A DNA stretch of 64,000 nucleotides from Chrysopilus asiliformis (lineage: Eukaryota; Arthropoda; Insecta; Diptera; Rhagionidae): positions 9,098,501-9,162,500 of the forward strand of contig OZ035961.1 in the NCBI GenBank assembly GCA_964034945.1, read 5' to 3'. This document shows positions 11,540 through 24,939 of this stretch, in pieces. A model generated the notes under the pieces. It was given only the letters and a program-made list of their open reading frames with translations, was not told where the DNA came from and made no database searches. A program made the position numbers and the translations under genes. How positions within the stretch are numbered: the stretch's first letter is position 1; the number at the start of each line of letters is the position of its first letter.

Positions 11540-13070
11540 TGAAAAAAAATTAAAATAAAGACATTAAAATATATCAACTACCTTTTACCATTTTTACAGC
11601 ACAGCAACAGAAAAACCGCAATAGAACAGTACGATAAAATCACGATCCGAGATATTCCTTCTGGCTACTATTGAAGCATATTAAATACAATAATTCAAAA
11701 ATTTTCTATAAGTTTTAATAAAAATTCAAGACGTTTTGTCGGTTGTTCGAGAATCTGACGTAAGCGATTTCAAATTAAGAGGGAATCACATTGAATGGAA
11801 ATTTAATTTCGTGACAAACACAACCGCAAATTAATTACATGTGTTCAATAAAAAAATGAGATTTTTTCTCATATCAAATTGAAAATGTACAAGGTGTACT
11901 TGTGGCTTCTTCGAAATCATAACTGTTTACTAGAAGTATCTTATTTTTATCATAATAATGGAAGAATATCTATCGTTTTTCAAATAGTTAACTGGAATTT
12001 CTGTCTATGAGGTAATGTTAAAACATTTTAATGGGTGTAAAATTTAGCATTAGTCAATTTCTAGTCAGTTTTTGAAATTAGGTGTTTCATATATTAGAAT
12101 ATTTTTCCCTAGACTTTAAAGTTTTATGCGTATCCAATTTTTTTCGAAAACAAATTTTAAAAAATCGAAAAATCGCATTGAGGAAAAATATTTTTTTTTA
12201 TTTCTAAAAATGTCAGTCCTAAATTAAAATTTCATCCTTTTATTGGACCATCCGTGTGGTAGTATTTTTTCTTGGTAAATATTTTCTTAAGGTGTATTAG
12301 CAAATTGTTGCCGTGGTAAAGTACTTTTTGGCAAAGATTTTTTTCGCCCCCCAAAATAAACCCAAAATTTTTTTAAAAACTTTTAACACTTCAGGAATTT
12401 TCGTCACGGATTTTGAAATTCTAACACTGGGGGTAGAATAAGGCAAAGGTGGTAGAATCAGGATTTTTCCACGGAACTATCCTCTTTGAAGGGTCCTATA
12501 TCCAATGATGAAAACCGCATAAAAATCCGTTGACTGGTTTACGAAATATCAGGAGAGGGGAAGTCCAACGTATTTTTGCCAGAAGAAAGGAGAAGTCCAA
12601 CGTATTTTTTCCAATATCATCCGTTGTGTAGTTCAAATGATACACGGGAACATTCCCATATAATTTCGAACACATAACACAAAATATTTCAATTTGCAAT
12701 TCTCATATAGACTATTTTAAAATTGCCCCCTAGCAATTATATCTTTTCTCATGTTTTTATACTCGTAACATGACTATCAAAGTTATCTATAAAAAAAAAC
12801 CTATCGCCGGAATTTTCCTGTTTGCACCTCCACTGATAACAAATTTGAAGTGAAAATTCGCAATGAAATTAGAAATTTGTGAACATTTCACTTTTCAATT
12901 CTAATGAATGTTTACAAATAATCAACTTTTATGATTGTTGAATGCAATCAAGTGCTTTAACCAAACATACATGTAAAAGAATTTTGGTTAATTCCAAAAT
13001 AGTCGCTTTCGTTTGCACTTGTGATTTATTTTCGTGTGCACTGATGAAGATATGAATAATTCAAAATATT
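11540..13070. other. AT-rich sequence with fragments of a dispersed repeat
   Basis: Between 12480 and 12620 there are degenerate phrases (AAAAATCCGTTGACTGGTTTACGAA) also seen at 25000-25140, and a tandem duplication of AGAAGTCCAACGTATTTTT-like sequence at about 12548-12612. Nothing coding was seen. Confidence 0.5.
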
Positions 13071-13077
13071 CCAATAG

Positions 13078-13112
13078 GGGGGCTGCCCATAAAATATGTC
13101 ACGCTTAATTTA
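13078..13112. mobile_element. ACGTCA-family MITE terminus (fragment)
   Basis: GGGGGCTGCCCATAAAATATG followed by TCACGC matches the terminus of the ACGTCA family (full copy at 46017-46911). No opposite end was found. Confidence 0.5.
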
Positions 13113-13224
13113 CCTCTTTTAGAATCCGCTTCCTCTGGCACCAGGGGCAAATTAAGACTTCGGGGGGCCCTGGGAAAATTTGAATTCAGCGGCCCTTGTA
13201 GATAATTCATATTTTCTTGAAGCC

Positions 13225-13555
13225 AACTCAAAAAATATCAGTTGTGATCAACACAAAACTTTCCTCTGCAATATTAAGTTTCGGAAAATATATGTCAAAA
13301 ACGAAAAATATTTTTTCAAATATCTCGAAAACCGTTAAAGATAGGTAAAAATCGTTAAAGAAAAAAATGTGGAAAATTTCATTTCCTATAAATTTGGATA
13401 TATGCATTTTTTCATAAAAGTGCATAGTTTTCGAGAGATTTTCAAAAGAAAAATTTTTATTTCAAATATTTTGGGAACTGTTAAAATTCCGTAAAAACCA
13501 TTAAAGGAAAAAAATGTGGAAAATTTTATATCATTTAAATTTTGTTCTCCGGATT
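13225..13555 (+). mobile_element. Repeat family A, truncated copy (left part)
   Basis: ATATCAGTTGTGATCAACAC begins the copy; the AAACCGTTAAAGAT and TTCGAGAGATTTTCAAAA phrases follow in the order seen in the full copies. The right half, including the GACAGACT motif, is absent. Confidence 0.65.
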
Positions 13556-15204
13556 TACGGGCATCCAGGGTATTTTTGTTATTTTTGAATACGCAAAATA
13601 CAGCCTGGAAAAGCAATGGCCCGGACACTTTAGAAAAATCCCATGGGTTGCCTTAAATAGAGCACAATGTATGGGAAAAAGAAGATAGAAAGCTAACCCT
13701 ACCTTAAATTGACTTAACAATTTGCTAGAGAAGCGCAACTCTATGTTTTGTCGTTGTGAGGTCCGAATTTGACCGTCTAGTGGCGATTTTCCCCCTTCCC
13801 CCTTCCCCTACCCCCCTTCCACACTTCCTTCCGCTTTCCCTTCTTCGACACCGTGCTGCCATCACATTACATACAGCCCCTTAAATGTATGACGTAATTC
13901 ATTTTTTTTTTTAATTTTTCACCCGTAATATATGTGAAAAGTTTGTTCAATTTAGTTACAAAAAAAAACTTTCTATGCTCCTTGAGGAATTTCATTAGTG
14001 GCGTATTTCTAAAGAATGATTTCCTTTCGGATCTCTAAAAATTCCACGATCAACTAATTGTACACTCTCTGCATTTGGCAGTCTTCATTGACCCAATATC
14101 CGTAGCAATCAAATCTGTTTTCGCTAATTAAGAAAACTTGAAGAAATTACCATGTTTTTTTTTGTATTCCATAAAGTCTTAAGTGAAGTGTAACACTTGG
14201 CTATTTTTAGTACGAGACACTAAATCAGTGACATCTGATACAAATTGAAATTGAAGATTGCTCCCAAATTGGAAGCAAAGAAAATTATCTTTAATTAAAC
14301 TGAAACATGTTGGAAATTGATCCAAAAACCGAAAGAAGAAACGCTGAATTACTCTACATATCCAATCCAACAATGAATTAAAGTTGATTAATTTTGTCAA
14401 GAAATCAACTATAAGAAACGCCAACAGAAAACGGAGAGAATTGTTTAACTAACCTTGACACTGTTCGAATATAAATAGTGAGTAGTTGAAGTGCATTAAC
14501 CCTTAGCGGACAACCAAGAAAATTCCACAAATTTCTCATCGTTGAATGTCGTTTTTCACTCTCATTCATCAGGTTTTTTTTTTTTCGTTTCGCAGTTTTA
14601 TTTTTTCTCTTTTTGGGGTTATATCGTGATATTGGACTTGACAAATTATGCAAAATAAAAAGTTTATTATTATAGAAATTTCTGTTAGTAAACTTTAATA
14701 AAAAAAAAACCTGTTGAAGGTCGACTTGGTAGCTGACAACGTTGATTTGTTGTCAGTTTTTTTTTTCTTTAATTTTTTGAGTAAATTTGATAAACTACAG
14801 CCGGCGCCGGGTGTAAACACAACCTTCACACAGATATTGATGCGTAAATAGCGTAGAAATTGAAATTACGGGCGTGCGCTCAATTCTACTGATATGAGAG
14901 GACAATGTTTACGTTTTATGACCATATCGACTTTGCATATTTAATTAGAAAATCAAATTGATTAATAAAATTGTTTTTACCAGAAACTTTTTGCGGTTTA
15001 CATTTCTTTTTGTTACGAATTTGATTAAAACCGTGGAATATTGTTGTGTCAAGTGCAAAAGTAATTCGCAATGGAAAAAATTACAGCGTAGTAAAAACTT
15101 TTGTGAAAATATCTTGAGAATTACAATGAGATAATTTCAAGAAAGTATAATAAACGTTTTCCACCAACAAAATAATCCCTCGGAATAATCCTTAACAGAA
15201 ATCG
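13556..15204. other. Non-coding sequence with a C-rich patch
   Basis: The interval 13790-13850 is pyrimidine-rich (CCCCCTTCC words). No gene or complete element was seen in the rest. Confidence 0.45.
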
Positions 15205-15300
15205 GGGTAATATGCAGTTCCCCTTTCCCCTAAGCCCCTCTCCCGCTGTCTCCTGAACCGTTAAGGTAATTTTGACTCGGTAAACAGATTTACGGCCAAG
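15205..15300. repeat. Pyrimidine-rich 'CTGCTATCTCCTGAACCGTT' repeat, fragment
   Basis: CCCCTTTCCCCTAAGCCCCT leads into CCGCTGTCTCCTGAACCGTT and a TTTTGA phrase. Related copies lie near 18430, 25000, 31780, 33690, 56420 and 63430. Confidence 0.6.
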
Positions 15301-15589
15301 CCGCGTCTATGATAAGACGTCAGGTTCAAGGACGAGATATGCGAAAGACCGCAGGTAGTTTTATCAGCGGAGGACTCGTTAAACAATCAGAGCTAGGTCT
15401 GTGAATCAAACAGAGGTGAAATCTCTAGTGATATAAAAAAGGACAAGAAAAAGAGGCCCACAATGGCTCCGAAGAACGGTGACTTTGTTAGGTCCAAAAC
15501 ATTTTAGAAAAAAGGACCTTGCTAATTGGTGGATTATGACTCCCTGAAGGGTCGTCTAATATTTTTAAGTAACTGCGATAAGCGACAAA

Positions 15590-15672
15590 AAAAAATAAAA
15601 AAAAAATTTAAAAAAAATTAAAAAAAAACTAAAAAAAATTTGAAAAAAAATTTAAAAAAATAAGAAAAAAAC
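15590..15672. repeat. A-rich low-complexity tract
   Basis: Long A runs are separated by single T, C or G bases. This is low-complexity sequence with no other content. Confidence 0.85.
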
Positions 15673-15949
15673 TCGACCATAACCTTATGACGAATGCCGA
15701 AAAAGAGGTCGCCGATTTCTTCACAACTCTAAATTTCTAAAAAAGGGGGTCGCTAGAGAAAAATTTTGGGAACCACTGTTTTAAATAACAGGTTATAAGT
15801 TAGAGTCGCGGTAACGTTAACAGTCAAATTTCAAATATTTCTAGCTCCAAGCCCTATAACTTGGGCAAATTTTTCAAATTTTGTGCGTAAATTTAGCAGG
15901 AATGCTCTCCAAGAGATGAAACTTTGCCACCCTGCGTAGTTCCGAAAAC

Positions 15950-16165
15950 AATACAATATTTTTATATTTTGGCCCTTGTAAATATCATTTGGAGGTTTTT
16001 GGGATCACTGAATTCGATTCTGACGTTAAGAAGTCTGTAAAGATAATGAGATTATCCTTTTCCTCAAACTTACCGAATAACAATCTCGTGTGGGGGTTTT
16101 TGGGGTCGCTAGATCCGATTATGAAGTCAAAAAATCGATAAGGAAGGGAAGGATACATATTCGAA
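15950..16165. repeat. 'GGTCGCTGATCC' repeat, two degenerate tandem units
   Basis: GGTTTTTGGGATCACTGAAT at about 15995 and GGTTTTTGGGGTCGCTAGAT at about 16097 are copies about 100 bp apart. The same repeat occurs around 42580-43810. Confidence 0.55.
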
Positions 16166-16229
16166 GACTATAAAATATGAAATAAAAAAATAAAAAACAA
16201 TTTAAAAAACAAATTTTCTAATATTATAC

Positions 16230-16625
16230 TCTTTCAAAATGCACTAAAACGTATAAAACAAGTTTTTCCACCAATTGTTTCGGATTTCAAGAAAAATGTT
16301 TTTTGAAATTGTATATTTTGATAAAAAATAGAAAGTATGTGCAGTTGGAACAGTGCGAAACTGCATCGTATTACATAAGGATATTGCAGTAGGTGTCTGA
16401 TTAAAAAAGTATCTGTACTGAATCTAAAGAGTAAATGCAACGCCACACAATATATTTTTATCAAAATACACAATTTTAAAGGACATTTCTCTTGAAATGC
16501 TAAAACAGCATTTGTCAGATTTTTTTTTGATATCTTACGCAAAGATGTTCGAAAAACTATGTCTGAAACTGCCATTTTAATGACTGACAAAGAAAAAATC
16601 GTGATTTATGTCTAATTGAGACCTA
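16230..16625. repeat. Dispersed repeat related to 24560-24795
   Basis: The right part shares GCCATTTTAATG-like sequence and the tail ATTTATGTCTAATTGAGAC with 24740-24791. An open frame of 118 codons on the minus strand (16590-16234) runs through it, but the repeat relationship, lack of a recognisable domain and AT-driven composition argue against a protein. Confidence 0.5.
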
Positions 16626-16629
16626 AAAT

Positions 16630-18415
16630 AAAAATTACATTTTAAAAAGTGTTAAAAAAGTATTAATCATGATTTTCCGATCCAGAAATGCGATAACAAA
16701 CTGACAACAAATAATTTCCGTAAATTATTGTCGGGGAATAAATTTGCACAAATTGTCACGTAACGACATAAAAATCAAATTTCCATTTCGATTTGATTAT
16801 AACAACATCTGCCTTGGCAACATTCTCGCTGACAAACTCATTAACAAAATGTGTTAATATTAGATTCGTGTCATGTGAGTAGAGAAAATTCAAGTAAAAT
16901 GTATGGAAATTTCAACAAATTCTAATATTTTCATTGTTTTTACGTTTGCAATTGTAAATAATTTCGCAACTGACTATGGTGAAATTAATTAAGTTTTGTT
17001 CTTCAGATATCGATGGTTTTGTCACAATTCTTATCTTGATGTTTCTTTATTCAGTGTTAAAAAAAACTACTAGCTACGGGGTGAAATAATCATTTTAAAT
17101 TTCTTACATAAGAAATTATCATTGCAATTGATAAAAAAAAAACATTAAACGCTTTATTTACATATGATATTGGTTGCGTAATTGATAAACCTATTTTTAA
17201 ATATCAGATTTACTATTTTGTAGTACAATATTTTTACACTTTTTGAGATAGTGAAAATATGATAAATAATATATCAGTTTGTATAGTAAAAGTTTTATCT
17301 GAAGACGTTGTATTTTTATTTTTGAAACTATGCTGAAGGAAATAACGTTTACAAATTCGAAAAAAAATTGTAAATTTACCAAAAATAATTTCAATTTTTT
17401 AATCCAAATCTCCACATAGAAAGTCTCCACGAAATTTTCTTTATCTGACAGTTTATAAAAAATCGTCTAACCTTGAAAAATATTAAACAATTTTTATCGT
17501 TAATCAACGAAACTCATCTCTTTATCTTATTTATGTTCATAAGATTACGAGAGTCTGAAAGAAAGACAAATTTCGCAAATTAATAGCGTGATAACGTATT
17601 TTCTTAGTAATGTCGGCGCACGGCTATATGGCACATGATATCGTTTCGCTCGATTAAATTTTAAAGTTTTTTTTTAGTTGAGAATTTGTGGTAATCGGTA
17701 ATGATTATAAACTAGAAAGAAACTCAGGTGCGAACTGGTTGAGATAATCTCTCATCCGTCACAAGCACATCACATCTCAATTGTTCCAGATTACTCAACA
17801 TGGTTTTAAAATACCTGAGATTATTGTTGCCACAGGTCGATAAATTGTATTTTCAATTCGTTGAAAAACAGCTTTTTTGATTGCACATAACCTCAACCTG
17901 TCGGAATTGATGGGAATGATTTATAATAACAAACATGTATATCCCGGTATTCGAATTTTGCGCCATTTATTTTCGGTTTTCAAGGAGTGATTTTCCAGTG
18001 GATTCTAAAAACATTGACACAATGAGTTCAACGCTTTAACACCTAACAGGTAAAATGTGAGGTAGATTAACCCGTAATGTCAAACTGTATTTAAGTTTTT
18101 ATTGGGGTTAAAATGTCTTTCTTACAGAGAAAGAAATTGTACAACAATATGGCGAAAAATACCATCTTTTATTGATTTGTAAGATGAGTAATTATTTTAA
18201 CTTTTGGATTTTCCCACCTTTTTTTTCAATAAAAAATTGATGTATTTTATTGTACTGAAGCTCAAAACAACCTTTTTAAAATTTCTTGCCTGTTATTCGA
18301 TTTAGCTCAATTGAAAAATTTGTGGCTAAATAAAAGCTTTTAAAAACCAAGCCGTTTTCTCAACGGATTTAGATAAAATTTTGTAAACGCGTTGAATTAC
18401 TAGCAGAATAAAAAA
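16630..18415. other. AT-rich non-coding sequence
   Basis: Nothing that I can support as a gene, RNA or element. Confidence 0.45.
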
Positions 18416-18419
18416 GATA

Positions 18420-18745
18420 GCTTATATTTACTCTTTCCCCCTTGTTTGATACTTCTCTCCCAATAACTTTGGAACTGTTTGACCGATTGGGATGCGATTA
18501 CCTGTGATTCTGCAGCCTACTATCTGCCGTAATACCCCTCATCTGACCGTTAACTCCTTTTTCAGTTATCTTGTATATCGCTGATGGTATTTTGATCGGT
18601 GTTTCATCATTTAATAGATTGTGCCTTAAACAAATTTTCTGCATACTTTAATCTACCCCTCCGTCTCCTGTAACCCCTCCCCCGCTATCCACGGAACTGT
18701 CGAAGCGATTTTGATCAAATTTTTAATAGAAATGTTTACTACGCA
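18420..18745. repeat. Pyrimidine-rich repeat, three degenerate units
   Basis: Successive blocks of C/T-rich sequence are each followed by a 'ctgctatcta/ccgcgaactgt...gattttgatc' phrase (about 18430, 18525 and 18655). The units are roughly 100-130 bp and diverged. Confidence 0.6.
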
Positions 18746-18749
18746 AGGC

Positions 18750-19695
18750 CTGGGCTAAAATTTTTGTAAGCCCAAGTTTTTAGACCTGAATAAATTCAAC
18801 GAAACTTCAATCAAAAATTCTATTTTCTTTTTTCAAAAGTGTACAACAATTTCTCTTTCCCAAAAAAATCTCACATTCTTAAGGCATATTTTTCACCATT
18901 GAAACCGCATTTTGTCGTTTATCTCGTCGGTTGCGCCGAAGCCGTAGAGGTGAACAGGTGATTAAGAAGCTAAAGTTGCGGTTATCAGTTCTTGAAGTAC
19001 GGTTGCGTTAATTGCTTCTGGTACAGCAGTCGTCCCGGCTACCGTCCCTGCACTGGTTGTTGACTTAGATATATTTACCAACACTCGGCCCAGAAACCAT
19101 CAGACGATGGCATTGGCAACGCTGATCTAAACCGTGTTCTACCTCTGCACTATCATTAGATAAATATTTTATTAATAAATTATTTTTTGTGCACTTGGTC
19201 GCTTATACTGAAAACAAAGTGAAACGTTTTACTGCCTGACAGAATGGATAGCATGTGAAGTCATCTGGAAAGGCGTTCACAGCTTCGCGGCAAACTTCTT
19301 CCATCATATTCTATCGCTAAAGATTCTTTCAGTGGATTTGTGGTTAGACAATATAATAAATAAAGTTTATCGCGTTCCTATAGAAAAAAATATTCCAAGA
19401 ATGTTGAACATTGTTGCAATGCCCGAACGCCTGGCTAGATCAGTTTTTCTATACATTGTTTACTTTTCGAAAAGAGAACAAGACAGATTTTTTTTTTATG
19501 TTTTTCAAGTCCAAACACCGGCAGATGAAGTTGAGTCATTTAGCGAGACATGTTTCGTTTATTCGAACGTGAGGTCGGTATAAACGTGAAAAATGTGTCG
19601 TTGAGGAAGCACAATATCTTGAAATTGTGGAAATCATAAAAAATCGGCTACTTTATTGAACTGTCAACATATTTGATGTAGGGCTGAAAATTCTA
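18750..19695. other. Non-coding sequence, locally less AT-rich
   Basis: The interval 18925-19140 has near-balanced composition but no frame or RNA structure I recognise. An 83-codon open frame (19332-19583) is unremarkable. Confidence 0.4.
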
Positions 19696-19701
19696 CAGTG
19701 C

Positions 19702-19740
19702 AATATTCATAAAATACGTCACACTTCGAATGGGAAGGGC
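19702..19740. mobile_element. ACGTCA-family MITE terminus (fragment)
   Basis: ATTCATAAAATACGTCACAC followed by TTCGAATGGGAAGGG matches the left side of the ACGTCA family. Confidence 0.5.
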
Positions 19741-19857
19741 TTAAGTAAGCCCGAAAGTTGCCGTGTGTAATACCGCGCATACTCTAACGACGGCACTAAA
19801 CTGCATACAAACAAATCCCAAAAATTGTGTGTCGGTGAAGGTAGGAGCGGAAGGCGA

Positions 19858-19873
19858 GGGGGGGGGGGGGGGG
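19858..19873 (+). repeat. Poly-G run of 16
   Basis: An uninterrupted G run inside a GC-richer stretch. It could form a G-quadruplex in single strands. Confidence 0.85.
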
Positions 19874-20091
19874 AGCTCCGAAATACTAGACAGGTTTTAT
19901 AGATAGCACCTAAAAACATAAAATAAAACTTGATCTTACATGACCAAATGTCTCCCAAGATTTTGTGGTTGCAATATAATTCGCATATCCAAAAATTTCG
20001 TGAATTTTAATATTTGTGTGAAGATTTTCGAATAAAGATGTCTTAAAAACACATCTTTACATTGCTTCAAAGCTACCTTATGGCTTAGACA

Positions 20092-20267
20092 CAGTTAAAG
20101 CCCCCATAAGCGGGCAATCAGGGGACCAAGATTTTTGTCCGGTTATGGAAGGTGTCCGTTTATCAGAACACTTTTAATATTGGAATTACGAATTTTGTCA
20201 TGGGAAATGTGTCCGTTTAAAGGAGTTTTCCGCTTATGGCAGGTGTCCGATAATGGAGCTTTCACTG
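20092..20267. mobile_element. 176-bp MITE, pogo/Tigger-like termini
   Basis: CAGTTAAAGCCCCCATAAGC on the left is repeated inverted on the right (CAGTGAAAGCTCCATTATCGG). CAGT termini next to TA fit pogo-type Tc1/mariner elements. The left flank (GACA) has lost the TA, and the internal GTCCGTTTA/GTCCGATAA phrases are repeated. Confidence 0.65.
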
Positions 20268-20299
20268 TATAATCTCGAACTGTAAATTAAGAGTTATTT

Positions 20300-21750
20300 A
20301 TTTATACTCGATTAAACTGACATTGACTAACTAACAGAACGAATCAATCTTAATACGTATCTTATTGTTAGTCCAAAAAATTCCTGACATACTTTCTGAA
20401 ATAATCAATTTCCATTGAATAATACGTTCAAATTGCAAATTTAGTAAAAATATTTGTGAATTCTTTCGGCCCGCCCACCTTAAATGCTGTCCCACCTCAG
20501 CTCTTTTTATTGAATCCACTATTAAACAATTTACCACGCCGATAAATCTGTAAATCGATTTTCTTCATTGCCATTGGAACAATATGAACAATATCAAAGT
20601 AATAACAATAATCATAAAAAAATACAAATTTAAATTGCAATTCTTATCGAACCAAAACGTCAAAGATTGTTATTGACGTAAGCATAAAAGAAGTAATTCT
20701 TGAGGATTCGTTGCGCTCCACTTTTAATGAAAATTGCATAGCACTGCGAAAAAACAAAAATAGAATTTTAAATCATAATAAAAAACCATAATAATAATAA
20801 AATTGCAATATCCGTGCGAACATTTATGATTTTTATGGACTCGACAAGTCAATAATAACAATTTAAAAAGAATCAGATCCATGTTAATAATGGAAGATAC
20901 AAACAAGATATATAAGATCTGATCTTCTGTTATCGCGATCTAGCCGTGGTAATTGCGCATTGATTCCGATTGAATGATATCTAATTGAGCTACAAAACGT
21001 TTCACGAATCGATCATTCAAGGTCGGAATCAGTAGAGCGCGAGCATCAATATTAAAATGGCAATATATAAAATTATATCATTTATACTATAAATAATGTA
21101 TGCTTGCTATTTGTATTGAACGACATGTTCTCAAAAATCGAATATACGGGTCGTGGAATCAAAGATTGGCAAAAAGATTGGTGGTGAGTAGAAAAATCAG
21201 ATCAGATCAAATGTACCGACTATCGACAGTTGGACAGGATCACTAGAAAATCTAGTATCTATAGATTCTAGAACATAAACTATGTGTGTATCGCGATCTG
21301 GAACAATGTCAAACAGTCAACGGTGATCGAATCAATTGTGAGAAAGTTCAATGGAGCATAAAAACACGTCCACATATCGTCGGCAGATGACATTGTCATC
21401 ATGACGATCGATCAAATATATAATGATTTAACGGGTACTGGTCTTTAGATGTGGCGTGCATGTGAATGTCGAAAAATGCGATCAGTTGCAACTGACAAAG
21501 ATTTACACTGAAAAAAAATATCAGGAGTTTTGACTCCCCCTCACAATCACTTCGATTTCTGTAAGAGTAATAAGCAAACCTCATTTGACACATCACATTG
21601 ATTGATTCATAAATCAAATCCATTTTTTACATATAAAATTCATCAAGAAAAATATTGGCTATCCGAACAGGCGAAAATTAGCATAACATATTTTATGGAC
21701 AGTCCATACTGTTGAAACGTCTAAAAAATTGGCTTTATTCTATCTTATTG
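20300..21750. other. Non-coding sequence with a small inverted repeat
   Basis: TGATTCCGATTGAATGAT at about 20960 pairs with ATCATTCAAGGTCGGAATCA at about 21011, giving a stem of some 18 bp with a 34-bp spacer. The surroundings are rich in GATC and CGATC words. No gene seen. Confidence 0.45.
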
Positions 21751-21757
21751 TAACAGA

Positions 21758-21919
21758 GCTTCTCAAGCTACGGTTTTAAGACATGATTTTACATAGAAAT
21801 AAAAAGTGCTTGCAATATAATTCGCATATCGGAAAATTGCTTCTCAAGCTATGGTTTTTAGACATGATTTTACATAGAAATAAAAAGTTCTTGCAACATA
21901 ATTCGCATATCAGATAATT
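21758..21919. repeat. Tandem duplication, 81-bp unit, two copies
   Basis: GCTTCTCAAGCTACGGTTTT at 21758 and GCTTCTCAAGCTATGGTTTT at 21839 begin two near-identical units containing ACATGATTTTACATAGAAAT and ATAATTCGCATATC. The last phrase recurs alone near 19977. Confidence 0.85.
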
Positions 21920-21927
21920 TCGCTTTG

Positions 21928-22080
21928 ACGCTGTCCATAAAATACGTCATAACTTTAAAGGGAGGGGGGTCTCCGGTAATATGATGGTGGTATTAAGGTA
22001 TATGCAAGAAAAACTGGGACAAGCGGTAGAGGGGATTCGAAAATTCCAAAATATCCGTGCTGTATTTTATAAATTCCGAA
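21928..22080. mobile_element. ACGTCA-family MITE, degenerate copy
   Basis: It begins GCTGTCCATAAAATACGTCA, has the internal GGAGGGGGGTCTCCGGTAAT and GATGGTGGTA, then GATTCGAAAATTCCAAAATA, and ends with a decayed inverted terminus near 22075. About 150 bp, close to the 171 bp inferred for the copy at 46.0 kb. Confidence 0.65.
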
Positions 22081-22084
22081 ATAT

Positions 22085-24555
22085 CCAAATATCCAGTTGC
22101 ACCCATAATGAATTTACAAAAAATCGGACTTTTTTTTATAGCGAAAGATGTTCTCAGTGTACGAATGTAGATTCCTCCACTGCGTTAGCATAATTGAGTA
22201 ACTGTCATACAACAATGTAGATCAGTGTGACGATCGTTTGCTTGTTAGCCCATTGGTTCCATAACTTATTTATTTACTTATTGGAACCATACAAAATCTC
22301 AAGGTGAAATGATTTCCCTCCAATCTCCCCGAAAAATTTCCAAAACCCCGCCAAAAGCCAGAGCAGACAATGCTGAACCGAAAGTAGATCACTAAAAATT
22401 CAGATTGCGTACCATTTCGTTCAGGTGATTGGCAATTGACGAACGATGGTGATGATGATGGAATTTCTTCTGATTTTCGGTGAAAAGAAAATCCCATCTT
22501 CTAAGACGGTCAATCTACTGTTGAGCATATTTCAGTGGAATGGATTACTGAATGAATGAATGAACAACAGCACCTAGCGCACCTGGCTTTCTTTTTCAAC
22601 CGCTTCAGCGGTGCATTTCAAATTTTTGCAATAAATAAACACAAACCCGAGCAAAAAAAAAACATTCAAAACAAAATTCGCAAAACAGAGGCTTCTGTGT
22701 GAAAATTGAAAAGCAAAAAAAAAATGGTGAAACTTTGCTAAAACAAAACACCGCAGAAATTAATTGAAGTTTTTTTATTTACTTCTTTGAAATTCTTTCA
22801 CTCACTTTGTATGTAATAATGTAATAAATTCACCTGCATTAATAACAATTAATAAATTTTCCACAAAACATAAATACGAACATGTGTTTTTTTGAAAAAA
22901 GTTTTCTTTTCTTTTTTTTTGCGGCCTCCCACCGAACAAGGTCATTGTAGTCTCGCCGAGATGTGTGGCTTTTCATATATGAGTTGGATTGATTTCAAAT
23001 GCGGTGAACAATAGTAAAATGTTCTCATTTGTAAAACTGTTACTTTTTTTTTGTAAGAAGGTGAAAATGTACACCACATAAGCGAAAAACCCACTTATTA
23101 TTAATTGATAATCAAATACCACTTTAATAAAACGCTATAATTTAAACTAATTAAATAATAGAAATATTGATCATGCCGGCGACGATTGTTTATTAATGAT
23201 AATAATTCAATTTATTACTTTAAAAACGACTTATTAATTGCAGGTCGTTAAGAATTTTCCTTCCTTATCGATTTTCATCAGTTTTACACACGCAAGAAAA
23301 TTTCTCGCACCAGTGTCACTTCCGGATTTTCAATCATTTACATTTGTTTTGAATTAATGACATTTGGATGGAAATACATTATGTATTATACATATGATAT
23401 TAAACACAAAAGTCGGCACTATTTATTTATGTTTGATTAACTGGAAAAAATTAACCTATTAACAGCACAGACCGCCGCCGCCATGTCTGGTCAAATTTTG
23501 GTGAAGAAACTACGCGTTACTTTGAGCGCAAAAAAAAACCTTAAATTTTTTTTCAAATTTGTAGTTAGACTAATTTTTGTCAGCGTAAGTTTTGCAAATT
23601 TTTATGAAAATTCAAGTAGTAGTTTAAAGGTCCATAAAAATTAACAAACATAGACATTGATTTTTTTTTCATAAAAAAAAAATAATTGACTACGGAAGTG
23701 TTTTTTCTGGCGAAACCGCCATTTTTACAAGGCGTCAACTTATTAGAATGCAAACATTACACCGTGAACTAAATCTAAACATAAAAAAAACCTATCAAAA
23801 AATGCATTAACGTTTCACTTTCTAATGCAGCGTAAAAAATTCATTTTTCATACCAATTTCCTCGTAAATTTCCTGTGTTGAGAATAAATTCATTACGGAT
23901 ATATAAAAAAAAATTGTTAAGACATTTTTTTTCTCTTATGTATATAAATCTGAGCAAGCATTTCCGATACGATCTCTAGGTCAAAAACTGTAGCAGGAGA
24001 AACATTAATAAAACGTCAAAAAGAGAAATGTTTATGGCGCTGTTTTGTTAGATAATCGCCGAAAAAAAAACTATAAAAAACATGAAAAAATTCAATAAAA
24101 TTCATTTTGGCGACATCATAAAACTGACTTCATTCAAATTAGGCACTCGGCGTGAATGCCACTGTGATCGACATTAGTCAAACAAGAGAAAACTTGAGAT
24201 TTATTGCACTTCGTAAAAGCGATTTTTGACCACTTTGAGTCCATATGAAGTTAATTTTGTCTGACGGCTTCTTATAGACATTTCCCCGAAAAACACGAGC
24301 GAATAAAGACATAAACTCAAATTTAAATGGAGAAGAAGCGCCTTTTATGAATTAAGAGAAAACACATACCTAAAAACGTAAACCTGAAAAAATACAAAAT
24401 ATGCAAAGTGCCATTATGAAAATAGTTTTGAACTCGTTTTGGTAGACAAATTCCGTGCTTTTTTTGGGCAAAATGCCGCAATATGGTTAAAAAATTGGAA
24501 CAGAAACAGCGAGGTTTTTGGCAATTGTCGTTTAGCTGTCAATCTGAAAGTGAAT
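22085..24555. other. AT-rich non-coding sequence
   Basis: No exon or complete element recognised. Short homopolymer runs are frequent. Confidence 0.45.
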
Positions 24556-24559
24556 GAAG

Positions 24560-24795
24560 TTTATTAAGTTAGTAAAACGCTTAATAGGGACTTTAAGATT
24601 TTGTCCACTATTTTAAAAGTTTTCCGAGTATTCTTTTTTTTTGTCGAAAACGACACGACTATCAGAATCGAGTGATAGTTTTTCCGAGCATTTTTGCCCA
24701 AGATATCACAAAAATTCTGACAAATGCTGTCTTCACAAGACATTTTAATGGCATGCCACAAAAATAAGCGCTATTTATGTCTAATTGAGACGAAG
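24560..24795. repeat. Dispersed repeat related to 16230-16625
   Basis: It shares the ATTTTAATG...ATTTATGTCTAATTGAGAC tail with 16570-16622. No coding role is supported. Confidence 0.5.
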
Positions 24796-24939
24796 TCTAT
24801 AATTTTGTGGGACTATTGGTGTAAATTTTCTACCCTATTTAATTGTCGGAGTATTTAACTGGAAAATATTTTTATTCAAAAGTGATATATTTTTTGTAGT
24901 TATGGGAAGGGTAATCAGAAAGGAAAATACTGTATATTT

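Noticed and set aside
16234..16590. 118-codon minus-strand open frame
   Set aside because: Lies in a dispersed repeat shared with 24560, no domain, AT-driven residues.
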